Of a DNA stretch of 64,000 nucleotides, positions 1 through 9,250 are shown piece after piece; the stretch's first letter is position 1; the number at the start of each line of letters is the position of its first letter. A model generated the notes under the pieces. That model saw nothing but the letters and a program-made list of their open reading frames with translations, was not told the origin of the DNA and searched no databases. Where the stretch lies: contig JARFQW010000069.1 of NCBI GenBank assembly GCA_029287575.1, positions 1 through 64,000 of the forward strand, in the 5' to 3' direction. The translations under genes and the position numbers were made by a program. This DNA is from Gammaproteobacteria bacterium. Lineage in GTDB: Bacteria; Pseudomonadota; Gammaproteobacteria; Steroidobacterales; XN24.

Positions 1-1
1 A

Positions 2-139
2 ATCCTCACGACCCACGGCCGCGACGCCGCGCTGATCCGTTACCTCGGGGAACTGGGGCACGATGCCGCCCCGCTGGAGACGCCGTGGGGGGGCAGGGAC
101 GGCGAGTCCGCCTCCGATGAGTCCGGGGACGCGCCATGA
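2..139 (+). CDS. Ligase-associated DNA exonuclease, C-terminal fragment
   Basis: Only the last 45 codons lie in the window; the gene enters from the left edge. The fragment contains a TTHGRDAALIRYLGELG-type end, the usual C-terminus of ligase-associated exonucleases of the metallo-beta-lactamase/beta-CASP class, followed by a short acidic tail. The catalytic metal-binding motifs would lie upstream and cannot be checked. Its TGA overlaps the ATG of the DNA ligase gene by 4 nt, so the two are translationally coupled. The identification rests mainly on the downstream operon (ligase, Lhr-type helicase, PdeM), where this exonuclease is the expected first gene. Confidence 0.72.
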   Translation: MLTTHGRDAALIRYLGELGHDAAPLETPWGGRDGESASDESGDAP

Positions 140-1725
140 GAGCCTTCTCGGAATTGTTTGCGGCGCTGGACTCGACCACATCCACGCTGGCCAAGATCGC
201 GGCGATGAAGCGCTATCTCGCGGATGCGCCGGCCGCGGATGCCGCCTGGGCCGTGCACTTCCTCTCCGGGGGACGGCTAAAACGCCTGATCGGCGCGGCT
301 CAGCTTCGCCAGTGGCTTCACGAATCCGCCGATCTGCCGCAGTGGCTCGTCGAGGAAAGCTACAGCGCGGTGGGCGATCTGGCGGAGACTGTCGCGCTGC
401 TCGTGCCTTCCGCCGACGCGCCGGGCACGGAGGCGAGCCTGGCCGAGTGGGTGGAGGGTCGCCTGCTGCCGCTGCAGGATGCCGATCCCGAAGAGCGGCG
501 CGCCCGAATCACAGCCTGGTGGCTCGAGCTGCCGCCGGACCAGGTGTTTCTGCTCACCAAGCTGATGACCGGCGCGTTTCGCGTCGGTGTTTCCCAGACC
601 CTGTTGGCACGGGCGGTGGCCGAACTGGCCGATGTGCCAAAGGCGGTCATCCTGCATCGCCTCATGGGGCACTGGCGGCCGTCGGCGGCGTCCTGGACGG
701 CCCTGCTGGATCCGGCCGGCGCCGACGAAGACCGCTCCAGGCCCTATCCGTTCTTCCTGGCGTCGCCCCTGGCCGGCGAGGCATCCGAGCTGGGTGACCC
801 GGGGGACTGGCTGGCCGAGTGGAAATGGGACGGCATCCGTGCCCAGCTCGTGGTCCGCACAGAGCCGTTTGTCTGGACCCGGGGCGAGGAACTGGTGACC
901 CGGCGATATCCCGAGGTCGCCGCTGCCGCGGCCGATCTCGAGGACGGCTGCGTGCTGGACGGCGAACTTCTGGCCTGGCGGGACGGGGTTCTGCCGTTTG
1001 CGGAACTTCAGCGCCGGATCGGCAGAAAGTCGGTGGGCAAGAAGCTGCTGGACGAGGTGCCCGTGATCTTCATGGCCTATGACCTGCTGGAGCGTGGCGG
1101 CCGCGATCTGCGCGCAGAGCCGCTGTCCGTGCGCCGCGCGGCCCTGACCGAACTCGCTGCGGCCGGGTATCCCGTGCTGCGCTGTTCGCCGGCGGTCGAT
1201 GGCGCGGGCTGGGACGAGCTCGGCGCGCGCCGCGCGGAGGCCCGGAAGCGGGGCGTGGAGGGGCTCATGCTGAAGGCATGCGGCAGTGCTTATGGCGCCG
1301 GCCGCCAGCGGGGCTCCTGGTGGAAGTGGAAGGTCGAGCCCTACACTGTCGATGCCGTCATGATCTACGCCCAGGCGGGCCACGGTCGCCGGGCCAGTCT
1401 GTTCACCGACTACACCTTTGCGGTCTGGAAGGGGGCGGATCTCGTGCCCCTGGCGAAGGCCTACTCGGGTCTCGACAACGGTGAGATACGCGAGCTGGAT
1501 CGCTGGATCCGCAAAAATACCCTCGAGCGTTTCGGTCCCGTGCGTTCGGTGAAGGCGGAACAGGTGTTCGAGCTGGCCTTCGAGGGGATCAATCACTCCG
1601 CCCGGCACAAGTCCGGCATTGCCGTGCGCTTTCCGCGAATTCTGCGCTGGCGCAGGGATCTTGCGCCGGGGGATGCCGATCGGCTGGAGGACGTTCGCGG
1701 CCTTCTGGAGGCGGGCCGTGGGTAA
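136..1725 (+). CDS. ATP-dependent DNA ligase (ligase-associated repair operon type)
   Basis: A 529-aa ATP-dependent DNA ligase. The N-terminal 200 residues are the helical DNA-binding domain. The nucleotidyltransferase domain carries motif I, EWKWDGIRAQ, with the AMP-accepting lysine at about residue 230, followed by DGELLAW and a VEGLMLK motif. The OB domain contains a WWKWK motif near residue 400. It seals nicks by ligase adenylation using ATP, unlike the housekeeping NAD-dependent LigA. No Ku gene or LigD polymerase domain is nearby, so this is not a classical NHEJ operon. It starts at an ATG overlapping the upstream stop (ATGA) and overlaps the helicase by 8 nt. Confidence 0.95.
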   Translation: MRAFSELFAALDSTTSTLAKIAAMKRYLADAPAADAAWAVHFLSGGRLKRLIGAAQLRQWLHESADLPQWLVEESYSAVGDLAETVALLVPSADAPGTEASLAEWVEGRLLPLQDADPEERRARITAWWLELPPDQVFLLTKLMTGAFRVGVSQTLLARAVAELADVPKAVILHRLMGHWRPSAASWTALLDPAGADEDRSRPYPFFLASPLAGEASELGDPGDWLAEWKWDGIRAQLVVRTEPFVWTRGEELVTRRYPEVAAAAADLEDGCVLDGELLAWRDGVLPFAELQRRIGRKSVGKKLLDEVPVIFMAYDLLERGGRDLRAEPLSVRRAALTELAAAGYPVLRCSPAVDGAGWDELGARRAEARKRGVEGLMLKACGSAYGAGRQRGSWWKWKVEPYTVDAVMIYAQAGHGRRASLFTDYTFAVWKGADLVPLAKAYSGLDNGEIRELDRWIRKNTLERFGPVRSVKAEQVFELAFEGINHSARHKSGIAVRFPRILRWRRDLAPGDADRLEDVRGLLEAGRG

Positions 1726-4159
1726 GGACAAACCTGCAAGGACGGCCGTGGAGTCCTGGTTCGCCGACCAGGGTTGGAGCGTGTTTCCGTTCCAGGCCGA
1801 GGCGTGGGACGCATACCGGGCCGGCGAGTCGGGCCTGATTCATTCGCCCACGGGCACCGGGAAATCCCTGGCGGCCTGGCTCGGACCCCTGATGGAAGGC
1901 CTCGAGGCGCCCGGCCGTGGGCTACAGGTCCTGTGGATCACGCCGCTCAAAGCGCTGGCAAGGGACACCGAGGAGAACCTGCAGGCGGCAGCCACGGCCC
2001 TGGGAAGCCCGTGGCGTGTCGAGGTGCGCACCGGAGATACCCGTCAATCGGCGCGGGCCCGCCATCTCAGGGACCCGCCGGCCGGCCTGATCACGACCCC
2101 CGAGAGCCTGTCGCTCATGCTGTCCTACCGGGACTGGCAGCGGCCGCTGGCGCGGGTTCGTGCCGTCATCGTCGACGAGTGGCACGAGCTGCTGGGCAGC
2201 AAGCGGGGCGTTCAGCTCGAGCTTTGCCTGGCGCGCCTCCGGACCCTCGCGCCCGGTCTGCGGACCTGGGGACTGTCCGCCACCCTGGGAAACCTGGAGG
2301 AGGCCAGGGACGTCTTGTTGGGGGCCGGCGCGCCTGGCCGGCTCATCGAGGGCCGGGTGCCGCGGGAGGTAAGGATACGGGCCCTGCTGCCCGAACAGAT
2401 TGAGCGATTCCCCTGGTCTGGACACCTCGGTCTCGATCTCCTTCCGCAGGTGATCGAGCGAATCGAGTCGGCGTCCAGCACGCTGTTGTTCACCAATACC
2501 CGGGCCCAGGCCGAGCTGTGGCATGAGGCCCTCATTGCCGCGCGCGGGGACTGGATGGAGACGCTCGCCCTGCATCACGGATCGGTGGACCGGCGCCTGC
2601 GCGAGCGGATCGAGAACGGCCTGAGAGAGGGCGGGCTGCGCTGCGTGGTAGCCACCTCGAGCCTCGATCTGGGCGTGGATTTCTCGCCGGTGGACCAGGT
2701 GATCCAGGTCGGCAGTCCCAAGGGCGTCGCCCGCCTCCTGCAGCGCGCCGGGCGAAGCGGGCACCGGCCGGGGCTGCCCAGCGAGGTGTTCTGCGTACCG
2801 GCCCACGCGTTCGAACTCGTGGAGATCGCGGCGGCCAGACGCGCGGCCAGGGCGGGCCGGATCGAACGCCGTGCAGCCCTTACGGGTTGTCTGGACGTGC
2901 TGGCCCAGCACCTGGTGACGCTCGCGCTCGGCGCGGGATTCCGGTCCGACGAGGCGCTCGAGGAAGCCCGCAAGACCCATGCGTTCCGCAACCTGGACGA
3001 GACCCAGTGGCAATGGGTGATGGATTTTCTCACCCGCGGCGGGCCGGCTCTGAAGGCCTATCCGCAGTTTCACAAGCTCGTTCCCGTCGACGGGCTGTTT
3101 CGGGTCACCGACCGGCGGCTGGCGCGCATGCATCGCATGTCGGTGGGCACGATCACCAGCGATGCGTCGATCACGGTGCGCTGGGCCTCCGGGGGGCGCC
3201 TGGGTAGCGTCGAGGAGAGCTTCATCGCCCGGCTGAAACCCGGTGACCGCTTTCTGTTCGCGGGCCGGGTGCTCGAACTGGTGCGGGTACGTGACATGGT
3301 GGCCTGGGTGCGGAAAGCGGTCGGCGGGGTCCGCATCGTGCCCCGCTGGCAGGGCGGGCGGATGCCGTTGTCCACCGAGCTTGCGGCCAGCGTGGTCGAA
3401 CTGCTGGGCGGCGCTGGCGGCCAGGAGGCGGAAATTGCCGCGGTCCGGGGGGTCCTCGACCTGCAGGCCCGATGGTCCAGGCTCCCGGCACCCGGAGAGC
3501 TGCTGGTCGAGAAAACGGCGACCCGGGAAGGGCACCATCTGTTCGTCTATCCGTTTGCGGGCCGTCTGGTCCACGAGGGACTGGCCACCCTGCTGGCGTG
3601 GCGAATCAGCCGGGTGCTGCCGGTCACCTTCACCCTGTCATTCAACGATTACGGGTTCGAGCTGCTGTCGCCGGAGCCGGTTCCCATGGCCTCTTCGGCG
3701 CTGGCCTCGTTCCTCGCGCCGGGAGCGCTGGCCACGGACCTGGTCGAATGCATGAATGTCTCCGAAAGCGCCCGGCGCCGTTTTCGCGACATTGCCCGGG
3801 TGGCGGGTCTGGTGTTCCAGGGTTATCCGGGCAGCGGCAAAACGACCCGGCAATTGCAGGCGTCCAGCGGTCTCATCTACGACGTGCTGGTAAAGTACGA
3901 TGCCGAGAATCTGCTTGTCTCCCAGGCGCGACGGGAAGTACTCAGCGACCAGCTCGAGTCGACCCGCCTGGCCCGGACACTCAAGGACATCGAAGGACGC
4001 GAAATCATCCTGATGGAAACCGACCGTTTGACCCCTCTGGCCTTCCCCCTCTGGGCTGAACGCCTGCAAAGCCAGGTGATCAGCTCCGAGGACTGGCGGA
4101 CCCGTGTCCGGCGCGCGGCCCGGAGGCTCGAAAGGGCCGCCGGCAGGGTGGCCGCATGA
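1718..4159 (+). CDS. Ligase-associated DEXH-box helicase (Lhr-like)
   Basis: An 813-aa superfamily 2 helicase. Walker A is SPTGTGKS (lysine about residue 49), motif II is DEWHELLGSKRG and motif III is LSATLGN. The second RecA domain has VATSSLDLGVDF and QRAGRSGHR, typical of the Lhr family, which unwinds DNA 3' to 5' using ATP. The C-terminal 400 residues form the Lhr winged-helix and beta-barrel region. I chose the GTG at 1718, which overlaps the end of the ligase gene by 8 nt and gives the usual family length; the frame is open further upstream but only inside the ligase. It probably works with the ligase, exonuclease and phosphoesterase in DNA repair. Confidence 0.93.
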   Translation: MGKDKPARTAVESWFADQGWSVFPFQAEAWDAYRAGESGLIHSPTGTGKSLAAWLGPLMEGLEAPGRGLQVLWITPLKALARDTEENLQAAATALGSPWRVEVRTGDTRQSARARHLRDPPAGLITTPESLSLMLSYRDWQRPLARVRAVIVDEWHELLGSKRGVQLELCLARLRTLAPGLRTWGLSATLGNLEEARDVLLGAGAPGRLIEGRVPREVRIRALLPEQIERFPWSGHLGLDLLPQVIERIESASSTLLFTNTRAQAELWHEALIAARGDWMETLALHHGSVDRRLRERIENGLREGGLRCVVATSSLDLGVDFSPVDQVIQVGSPKGVARLLQRAGRSGHRPGLPSEVFCVPAHAFELVEIAAARRAARAGRIERRAALTGCLDVLAQHLVTLALGAGFRSDEALEEARKTHAFRNLDETQWQWVMDFLTRGGPALKAYPQFHKLVPVDGLFRVTDRRLARMHRMSVGTITSDASITVRWASGGRLGSVEESFIARLKPGDRFLFAGRVLELVRVRDMVAWVRKAVGGVRIVPRWQGGRMPLSTELAASVVELLGGAGGQEAEIAAVRGVLDLQARWSRLPAPGELLVEKTATREGHHLFVYPFAGRLVHEGLATLLAWRISRVLPVTFTLSFNDYGFELLSPEPVPMASSALASFLAPGALATDLVECMNVSESARRRFRDIARVAGLVFQGYPGSGKTTRQLQASSGLIYDVLVKYDAENLLVSQARREVLSDQLESTRLARTLKDIEGREIILMETDRLTPLAFPLWAERLQSQVISSEDWRTRVRRAARRLERAAGRVAA

Positions 4160-4827
4160 CGCCGGTCGAGCGGGCGGGAGAGTCCCTGGGCCTGATGGCG
4201 GAACGTGCCGTATTCTGGCCGCGGCGAAAGACCCTGTTCGTTGCCGACACCCATTTCGGGAAGGACGCCCATTTCCGGCGCTCGGGCATACCGATACCCA
4301 TGGGGTCCGAGGAGGCGGACCTGGATCGCCTCGGAAGCGCCCTGGACCGCTGCGGAGCGGAACGGCTGGTCATTCTGGGCGACTTTTTTCATGCCAACCC
4401 GCATCCCGACGAGCCCTTCATGGCCGCCTTCGCGGCCTGGTGCGAGCGGCGCTCTTCGCTGCACGTGGAAGCGGTCATCGGTAATCACGATCGCCACGGC
4501 GGATGCGAGACCCTGGCGGACCGGGTGGCCTGGCGGGACGATCCAGTGATCGATCCACCCTTCGTGCTCCGACACGAACCCGAGGCCTGCGCCGACGGCT
4601 ATGTTCTGGCCGGACACGTCCATCCGGTGGTCCGCTTCCGGGGGGCCGGCGCGGATCGCTTGCGCCTGCCGGTGTTCTGGTTTGCGGGGCGGGTGGCGGT
4701 GCTGCCGTCGTTCGGGTCTTTCACCGGCGGCCACGCGATCCGGCCCGGCCCGGGAGACGGGGTCTACGCGGCCGGCCCCGACGGCGTCCTGCCGGTCTCC
4801 GGCACAGCGGAGGTGTGTCTTGCGTAG
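4156..4827 (+). CDS. pdeM: Ligase-associated DNA damage response endonuclease PdeM
   Basis: A 223-aa calcineurin-like metallophosphoesterase. Metal-binding motifs appear in order: ADTHFGKDAHFR (about residues 31-42), LGDFFHAN, GNHDRH and GHVHPVVR. The order and spacing match the PdeM family, Mn-dependent phosphodiesterases/endonucleases encoded with ligase and Lhr. Its ATG overlaps the helicase TGA (ATGA), making it the fourth gene of a tightly coupled repair operon. The role in processing damaged ends is known from the family only; nothing in the sequence shows the substrate. Confidence 0.88.
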   Translation: MTPVERAGESLGLMAERAVFWPRRKTLFVADTHFGKDAHFRRSGIPIPMGSEEADLDRLGSALDRCGAERLVILGDFFHANPHPDEPFMAAFAAWCERRSSLHVEAVIGNHDRHGGCETLADRVAWRDDPVIDPPFVLRHEPEACADGYVLAGHVHPVVRFRGAGADRLRLPVFWFAGRVAVLPSFGSFTGGHAIRPGPGDGVYAAGPDGVLPVSGTAEVCLA

Positions 4828-5869
4828 TCTTGCCCTGATCTTTCTGGTCTGCCTCTGCGCGTTCCCGAGCCACGCGCCAATGGCCGCGGAGACGCGCCAG
4901 ATCCGGGTTCTTCCCGAAGCCTTTCCGCCCGCGCAGCCGACACGCCGTTTCGAGGCGGTCAGTCCGGACGTGCACGCGGTGGGAAAACTCCAGCGCATCA
5001 TTGCCCACGACCAAGATACCCTCGTGGACATCGCCCGCCGGTTCGGCCTGGGCTTCGACGAACTTGTCGCTGCCAATCCGGACGTGGATCCGTGGTTGCC
5101 GGGAGCAGGTACGGAAATTCTTCTGCCGACCCTCTACATCCTGCCGGATGCCCCGCGCGAGGGCGTCGTTCTGAATATTGCCAGCATGCGCCTGTTCAGC
5201 TATTCCGAGCCGGACGCCGCGGGCCGGCAGACCATCGAGTCCTTCGCCGTCGGCATTGGCCGCGTGGGCTGGGCGACGCCGGTCGGAGAGTTCAGCGTCA
5301 TCCAGAAAACCGAGAACCCCGCCTGGTATCCGCCGGCATCGGTTCGCAAGGAGCACGAGGAAGCCGGCGATCCGCTGCCGGCCGTGGTCCCGGCCGGTCC
5401 TGACAATCCGCTGGGTTCCCACGCCATCCGTCTCAATCTGCCCAGCTACCTGATCCACGGTACGAACAAGCCGGCCGGTGTGGGCATGCGGGTGAGCCAT
5501 GGTTGCGTGCGCCTCTATCCGGAAGACATCGCCACCCTGTTCGGCTCCCTGGCCGTGGGCGCCAGTGTCCGAATCGTCGATCAGCCCTATCTGGCCGCCA
5601 TTCACGGTCAGCGCCTGTTGCTGGAAGTCCATGCGCCACTGGAAGACGGCAACAAGGACTGGCTGGGCGCGCTGGATCAGCTCGCCAGGCTGGCAGGCGG
5701 CGATCCCGTGGACTGGCAGCGGGTTGCGGCTGCCGGCCGTGAGCTCAGCGGTGTCCCGATACCGGTGGGAGAGAACGGGCCGACGCCGCGGCACTGGCGG
5801 ACGCTCGCCGAACAGGTGAGCAACCCGGCTCGGCTAGAGGATGCCCGTCCCGATCCCGCGGGCGGCTGA
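4820..5869 (+). CDS. LysM and YkuD domain L,D-transpeptidase
   Basis: A 349-aa exported peptidoglycan enzyme. Residues 1-23 form a signal peptide (LALIFLVCLCAF core, cleavage near MAA). A LysM-like segment follows at about residues 55-100 (IIAHDQDTLVDIARRFG). The YkuD catalytic domain ends in HGTNKPAGVGMRVSHGCVRL; the nucleophile is Cys229 of the SHGCVR motif. The family forms 3-3 crosslinks or attaches proteins to peptidoglycan in the periplasm. The start is a TTG at 4820 preceded by GCGGAGG at 4807-4813, 6 nt away. The frame is open upstream, but only this start puts the signal peptide at the N-terminus. It overlaps pdeM by 8 nt. Confidence 0.93.
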   Translation: MRSLALIFLVCLCAFPSHAPMAAETRQIRVLPEAFPPAQPTRRFEAVSPDVHAVGKLQRIIAHDQDTLVDIARRFGLGFDELVAANPDVDPWLPGAGTEILLPTLYILPDAPREGVVLNIASMRLFSYSEPDAAGRQTIESFAVGIGRVGWATPVGEFSVIQKTENPAWYPPASVRKEHEEAGDPLPAVVPAGPDNPLGSHAIRLNLPSYLIHGTNKPAGVGMRVSHGCVRLYPEDIATLFGSLAVGASVRIVDQPYLAAIHGQRLLLEVHAPLEDGNKDWLGALDQLARLAGGDPVDWQRVAAAGRELSGVPIPVGENGPTPRHWRTLAEQVSNPARLEDARPDPAGG

Positions 5870-5885
5870 CAGCGCCGACGGACCC

Positions 5886-6734
5886 ATGATGTCGGCGGCC
5901 AGGATTATTGGACTGATCGCATGCCTGGCCGCGTGCCTGGTGCCGGCCGCCGCGGCCGCTTCCGCCTGCTCGGAGGGCTGGATCTGTGTCGAGGGCGAAG
6001 AGCGTGCCGAGGGCGGGACGGTGGATCTGGTTGCGCGCAATCTCAAGCCGTGGCCGGTGACGGTGACGGTTGCCGTGGAGGGCGACAATCTCAGTGTTTC
6101 TCCGCGCCGCGAAGTTACCGCCACGCTGCAAGGCGAAGACACCCGGCCGCTGATGACCCTGGGAGCCCAGGATCCGGACCGGGGCTGGCGCTATACCTAT
6201 CGCTATGACTGGGCGGTGGGATCCATCGGCGCCCAGCACGAGGACGACTACGCCTACGCGCTGCCGTTTGCCCCGGATGCCCGCTGGCGCATTCTGCAGG
6301 GCTATGGGTCCCGGTTCAGCCATACCGGCCTGGAAACCTGGACCATCGATTTCGATATGCCCGTGGGCTCGCCGGTGCACGCGGCACGGGAAGGCATCGT
6401 AGTGCGCGTCCGCTCGGTCCACGACCAGTCCTGCTGGGAGCGGGGCTGCGGCCGGTACGCGAACTTTATCGTCGTGCTGCATGCCGACCGGACGACCGGG
6501 GAGTACTACCACCTTCGCAAGGACGGGGTGGTGGTCGAGCCCGGTGAGCGCGTGGCCCGCGGCCAGTTGATCGGCTATTCCGGAAACACCGGCCGTTCGA
6601 CCATGCCGCATCTGCATTTCGGCGTATACCGGGCGACCAGCTGGGGTCGCACCGAGTCCGTTCCGGTGAGCTTTATGACCGCCGGCGGCACCGTCCGGGG
6701 TCTGAAACCGGGACGCCGTTATCGTCACCCCTGA
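5886..6734 (+). CDS. M23 family (LytM-type) metallopeptidase
   Basis: A 282-aa exported protein with a signal peptide (residues 1-26, AAAAASA cleavage region), then an immunoglobulin-like N-terminal region and a C-terminal LytM domain. Zinc and catalytic positions are visible: the first His and Asp in the HTGLETWTIDFD stretch, YYHL, and the closing HLHFGVY. Family members cut peptide crosslinks in peptidoglycan. It lies 16 nt after the L,D-transpeptidase, so a crosslink-forming and a crosslink-cutting enzyme are probably co-transcribed. Two ATG codons (5886, 5889) are in register with the signal peptide; an earlier ATG at 5841 lies inside the previous gene and would add an unlikely leader. 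Confidence 0.92.
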   Translation: MMSAARIIGLIACLAACLVPAAAAASACSEGWICVEGEERAEGGTVDLVARNLKPWPVTVTVAVEGDNLSVSPRREVTATLQGEDTRPLMTLGAQDPDRGWRYTYRYDWAVGSIGAQHEDDYAYALPFAPDARWRILQGYGSRFSHTGLETWTIDFDMPVGSPVHAAREGIVVRVRSVHDQSCWERGCGRYANFIVVLHADRTTGEYYHLRKDGVVVEPGERVARGQLIGYSGNTGRSTMPHLHFGVYRATSWGRTESVPVSFMTAGGTVRGLKPGRRYRHP

Positions 6735-6797
6735 GGCAGACCGTCCGCGGATCACCGGCGGATAGGCCTTGCCGCCGGCCGGCCCGAAGGCGGGCGC

Positions 6798-7634
6798 CTA
6801 GGACCGCCAGGCCCGCGCGGCGATCAGTCGGTCGCGAAGGGCGTCGGGCAGCTTGCGGAGCAGGGCGAGCGCCTTGGCGTCCTTGCCCACCAGATAGCGG
6901 TTGTCCGGATTCGAACTCGTCAGCGCGTCGGCGACCACATCGGCCACTTCTTCCGCGGGAATGCCCTTCGGGTTCTCGTTGAGTTTCCGTAGTAGCTTAA
7001 TGACCGGTGCGTACAGCCTTTCGGCTTCCGATTGCTCATCCGCCTGCGCGTGAGCGGCGTCCCGCTCCCGGCCTTTTCGCCAGATTTCCGTCTGGATACT
7101 GCCGGGTTCGACGGCGCAGACATGAACATCAAAGGGCGCCAGTTCCACCCGCAGCGAGTCGGTAACCGCCTCCACGGCGAACTTCGTGGCCGCGTATCCG
7201 CTGACCCCGGGAAGGGCCACGAGCCCCGAGATGGAGCTGATATTCACGATCCGCCCGGAGGTCTCGCGCAGCGCCGGCAGCAGCGCCCGGGTCACGCCCA
7301 TCAGGCCGATGACGTTGACGTTCGTCATGGTCCGGAGTTCATCCATGGCGATGTATTCGAGGGGGCCGTTGATATAGACGCCGGCGTTGTTGACCAGGCC
7401 ATCCAGCCGGCCGCCGTTTTCCGCGCTGACCCGCCCGGCGAGGGCTTCGGTATCCGCATCGCTGGTCACATCGACGATGACCGGGCGGAGGTCGCCGGTG
7501 GCGCCGGCAAGCAGCGCCTGGCCGTCGTCTTTCGAGCGAACTCCCGCGTAGACCCGCCAGCCGTCGCTCGCCATGCGCAGCGCGCAGGCCTTGCCGATTC
7601 CGCTCGACGTTCCGGTAATGACGACTGTCTTCAT
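6798..7634 (-). CDS. SDR family oxidoreductase
   Basis: A 278-aa classical short-chain dehydrogenase. The Rossmann motif is TGTSSGIG (residues 7-14), with NNAG near residue 85, a catalytic Ser in NISSISG and the YAATK catalytic pair. The substrate cannot be told; the C-terminal extension with DNRYLVG resembles several NADP-dependent SDRs of unknown substrate. The start is the ATG at 7634: its ATGA overlaps the stop of the upstream Calx-beta gene, and GGGAGG at 7641-7646 lies 6 nt away. The ATG at 7640 would have no spacing from that site. Confidence 0.9.
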   Translation of the reverse strand: MKTVVITGTSSGIGKACALRMASDGWRVYAGVRSKDDGQALLAGATGDLRPVIVDVTSDADTEALAGRVSAENGGRLDGLVNNAGVYINGPLEYIAMDELRTMTNVNVIGLMGVTRALLPALRETSGRIVNISSISGLVALPGVSGYAATKFAVEAVTDSLRVELAPFDVHVCAVEPGSIQTEIWRKGRERDAAHAQADEQSEAERLYAPVIKLLRKLNENPKGIPAEEVADVVADALTSSNPDNRYLVGKDAKALALLRKLPDALRDRLIAARAWRS

Positions 7635-9100
7635 TCCCATCCTCCCGGCCAGCGTCTTCGGGGTCGGCGCGCATAGCGATTCATCGCGCCCAGGCCGAGA
7701 CCCAAGAAGACCAGCGCAAGAGCGGGATGCTCGACGACGGCGACCACGGGCCAGAGCATGCTGCGCACCACCGTGCGCGCGGCCGGCCGTTCGCCGATCC
7801 AGGCCGCCAGGGGTGGCGAGAATCGGTAGTAAAGGGCCACGAAGGCGCGGCCCTCGGGGCGGGTCAGCAGCACGTTGTCGCGAAAATGCCGGAGACTGGA
7901 GACCCGTGGGTGCAGCGGAGATCCCCAGGCCGCTGTCGCGATGAAGCAGTCGCAGAAGCCCTTGCAGTCGTTGTCGCTGCCGCCCCCCTTGTCGTCGTCT
8001 TCGAGGATGGTGATCTCCGCAAAGCGTCCGTCCGGGGCCACCGCCGCGGCGGATGGCTGGGGGTCCCCCACGTAAACGCGAAAGCGGCGCCGATCTTCCG
8101 TGCGCACATCGTCGTCGATGATTTCCACTTCGAACCGGGCGCGGGTTTCGCCGTCGGCGTACTGGAGCACGGCCGAGCCGGCCACGTAGTCTTCGCCACC
8201 TACCGCGTCGCCCGAATCTTCCCCGTCGATGGTCACCCAGGCAACGCTGGCGTCGCCCGTGCTGCCCCGATTGCGGTCAACAAAAAAGGCCACGCTGCCC
8301 ACGTCTTCTCTGACCTCGTCGTTGCCGTCCACGGTAATCGTGAATTCGCCGGGCTGCCCCGGTTCCGCGTCGTCGATGACCACGTCGACGCCCAGGCCCT
8401 CGAATTCCGCCGCGTCCGGCGAGGCGTTCTCGAGAAACAGGGTCAGCAGTTCCGGGCCTTCCAGGGCATCATCGGACAAGGTGGTCAGAGTGGCTTCATC
8501 CGGATCCCTGATCTCCGGAAATTCCAGCGTGACCGAGGGGTCCTCGTAGTCCACTCCGAGGATGGCGGTCAACGGGAAGCTGAACAGGTCTGCCGTGGCC
8601 AGTCCGCTGCCGGAGCCGGCGCGTTCGAACGTAATCGCCACGCTCGAGCCTTCCTCAACCCGCAGCACCTCGGTTGCCGAAAAGCGCAGCTGGATGTCCG
8701 CGGAGTCCGGATCCTCGATCTGCAGCACAACAGTGGTGGCGGGTCCGAGGACGCCGCTGGACGGGGTGGCCAGGGAAAACGTCGCAAAACGCGTTCCGTT
8801 GGCCCCGCTTCGGGTGAGCGCGTCCACGGGGACCCGGGCGAAGCGCTCGCCCGCGGCGATATTCACCACGCCCGTGGACAGGTCCACCTCGTAGTCCGTG
8901 CCGAGCCGGGCCGTGCCGGCCAGGCCGACGCTGAGAACCGCGCTGACACTGTCGGTGTCGTCCCCGGTACGCATGACCGTCAGGAATCCGGAGTCGCCCT
9001 CGGAGAGGTTCAGGCCCCGGTCGGCGAATTCGATGACGCCGCTGGCGCCCGCCCCGGTGGCCAGCAAACAACCCGTGATCAGGAAAAGAAACCGTCGCAT
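7631..9100 (-). CDS. Exported Calx-beta domain protein with CFI-box C-terminus
   Basis: A 489-aa protein. A signal peptide (MRRFLFLITGCLLATGAGAS) is followed by at least three Calx-beta-like repeats, each ending in acidic calcium-binding stretches (IEDPDSAD, IDDAEPG, ILEDDDKGG). After a Gly/Ser/Asp linker and three closely spaced cysteines comes CFIATAAWGS, the CFI-box C-terminal domain, then an FRDN/YYRFSPPLA segment and one hydrophobic helix with an Arg-rich end. The protein is probably exported, calcium-binding and anchored at its C-terminus. The start is the ATG at 9100; the frame is open upstream but without a signal peptide. It is followed by, and overlaps, the SDR gene. Confidence 0.85.
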   Translation of the reverse strand: MRRFLFLITGCLLATGAGASGVIEFADRGLNLSEGDSGFLTVMRTGDDTDSVSAVLSVGLAGTARLGTDYEVDLSTGVVNIAAGERFARVPVDALTRSGANGTRFATFSLATPSSGVLGPATTVVLQIEDPDSADIQLRFSATEVLRVEEGSSVAITFERAGSGSGLATADLFSFPLTAILGVDYEDPSVTLEFPEIRDPDEATLTTLSDDALEGPELLTLFLENASPDAAEFEGLGVDVVIDDAEPGQPGEFTITVDGNDEVREDVGSVAFFVDRNRGSTGDASVAWVTIDGEDSGDAVGGEDYVAGSAVLQYADGETRARFEVEIIDDDVRTEDRRRFRVYVGDPQPSAAAVAPDGRFAEITILEDDDKGGGSDNDCKGFCDCFIATAAWGSPLHPRVSSLRHFRDNVLLTRPEGRAFVALYYRFSPPLAAWIGERPAARTVVRSMLWPVVAVVEHPALALVFLGLGLGAMNRYARRPRRRWPGGWE

Positions 9101-9250
9101 GACCGCGCCCGAAACCGTTGGTGTTCGGGATTCTATCGGTTTCCCGCCACCGGGGTCTGCAGGCCGGGACGGATCCGCAGCCGATACAGGGACTCCGGTC
9201 TTGTGAAGTCTGTCCTTCCACGCATCCATCCCGGGCGGTATAGGTAATTC

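Noticed and set aside
277-1731. Long open frame antisense to the ligase gene (484 codons)
   Set aside because: It has no domain or motif and mirrors the ligase codons; GC-rich genes often leave long antisense frames. The same applies to 1922-3574, 7727-9247, 17414-19051, 35520-37580 and 42742-44634.
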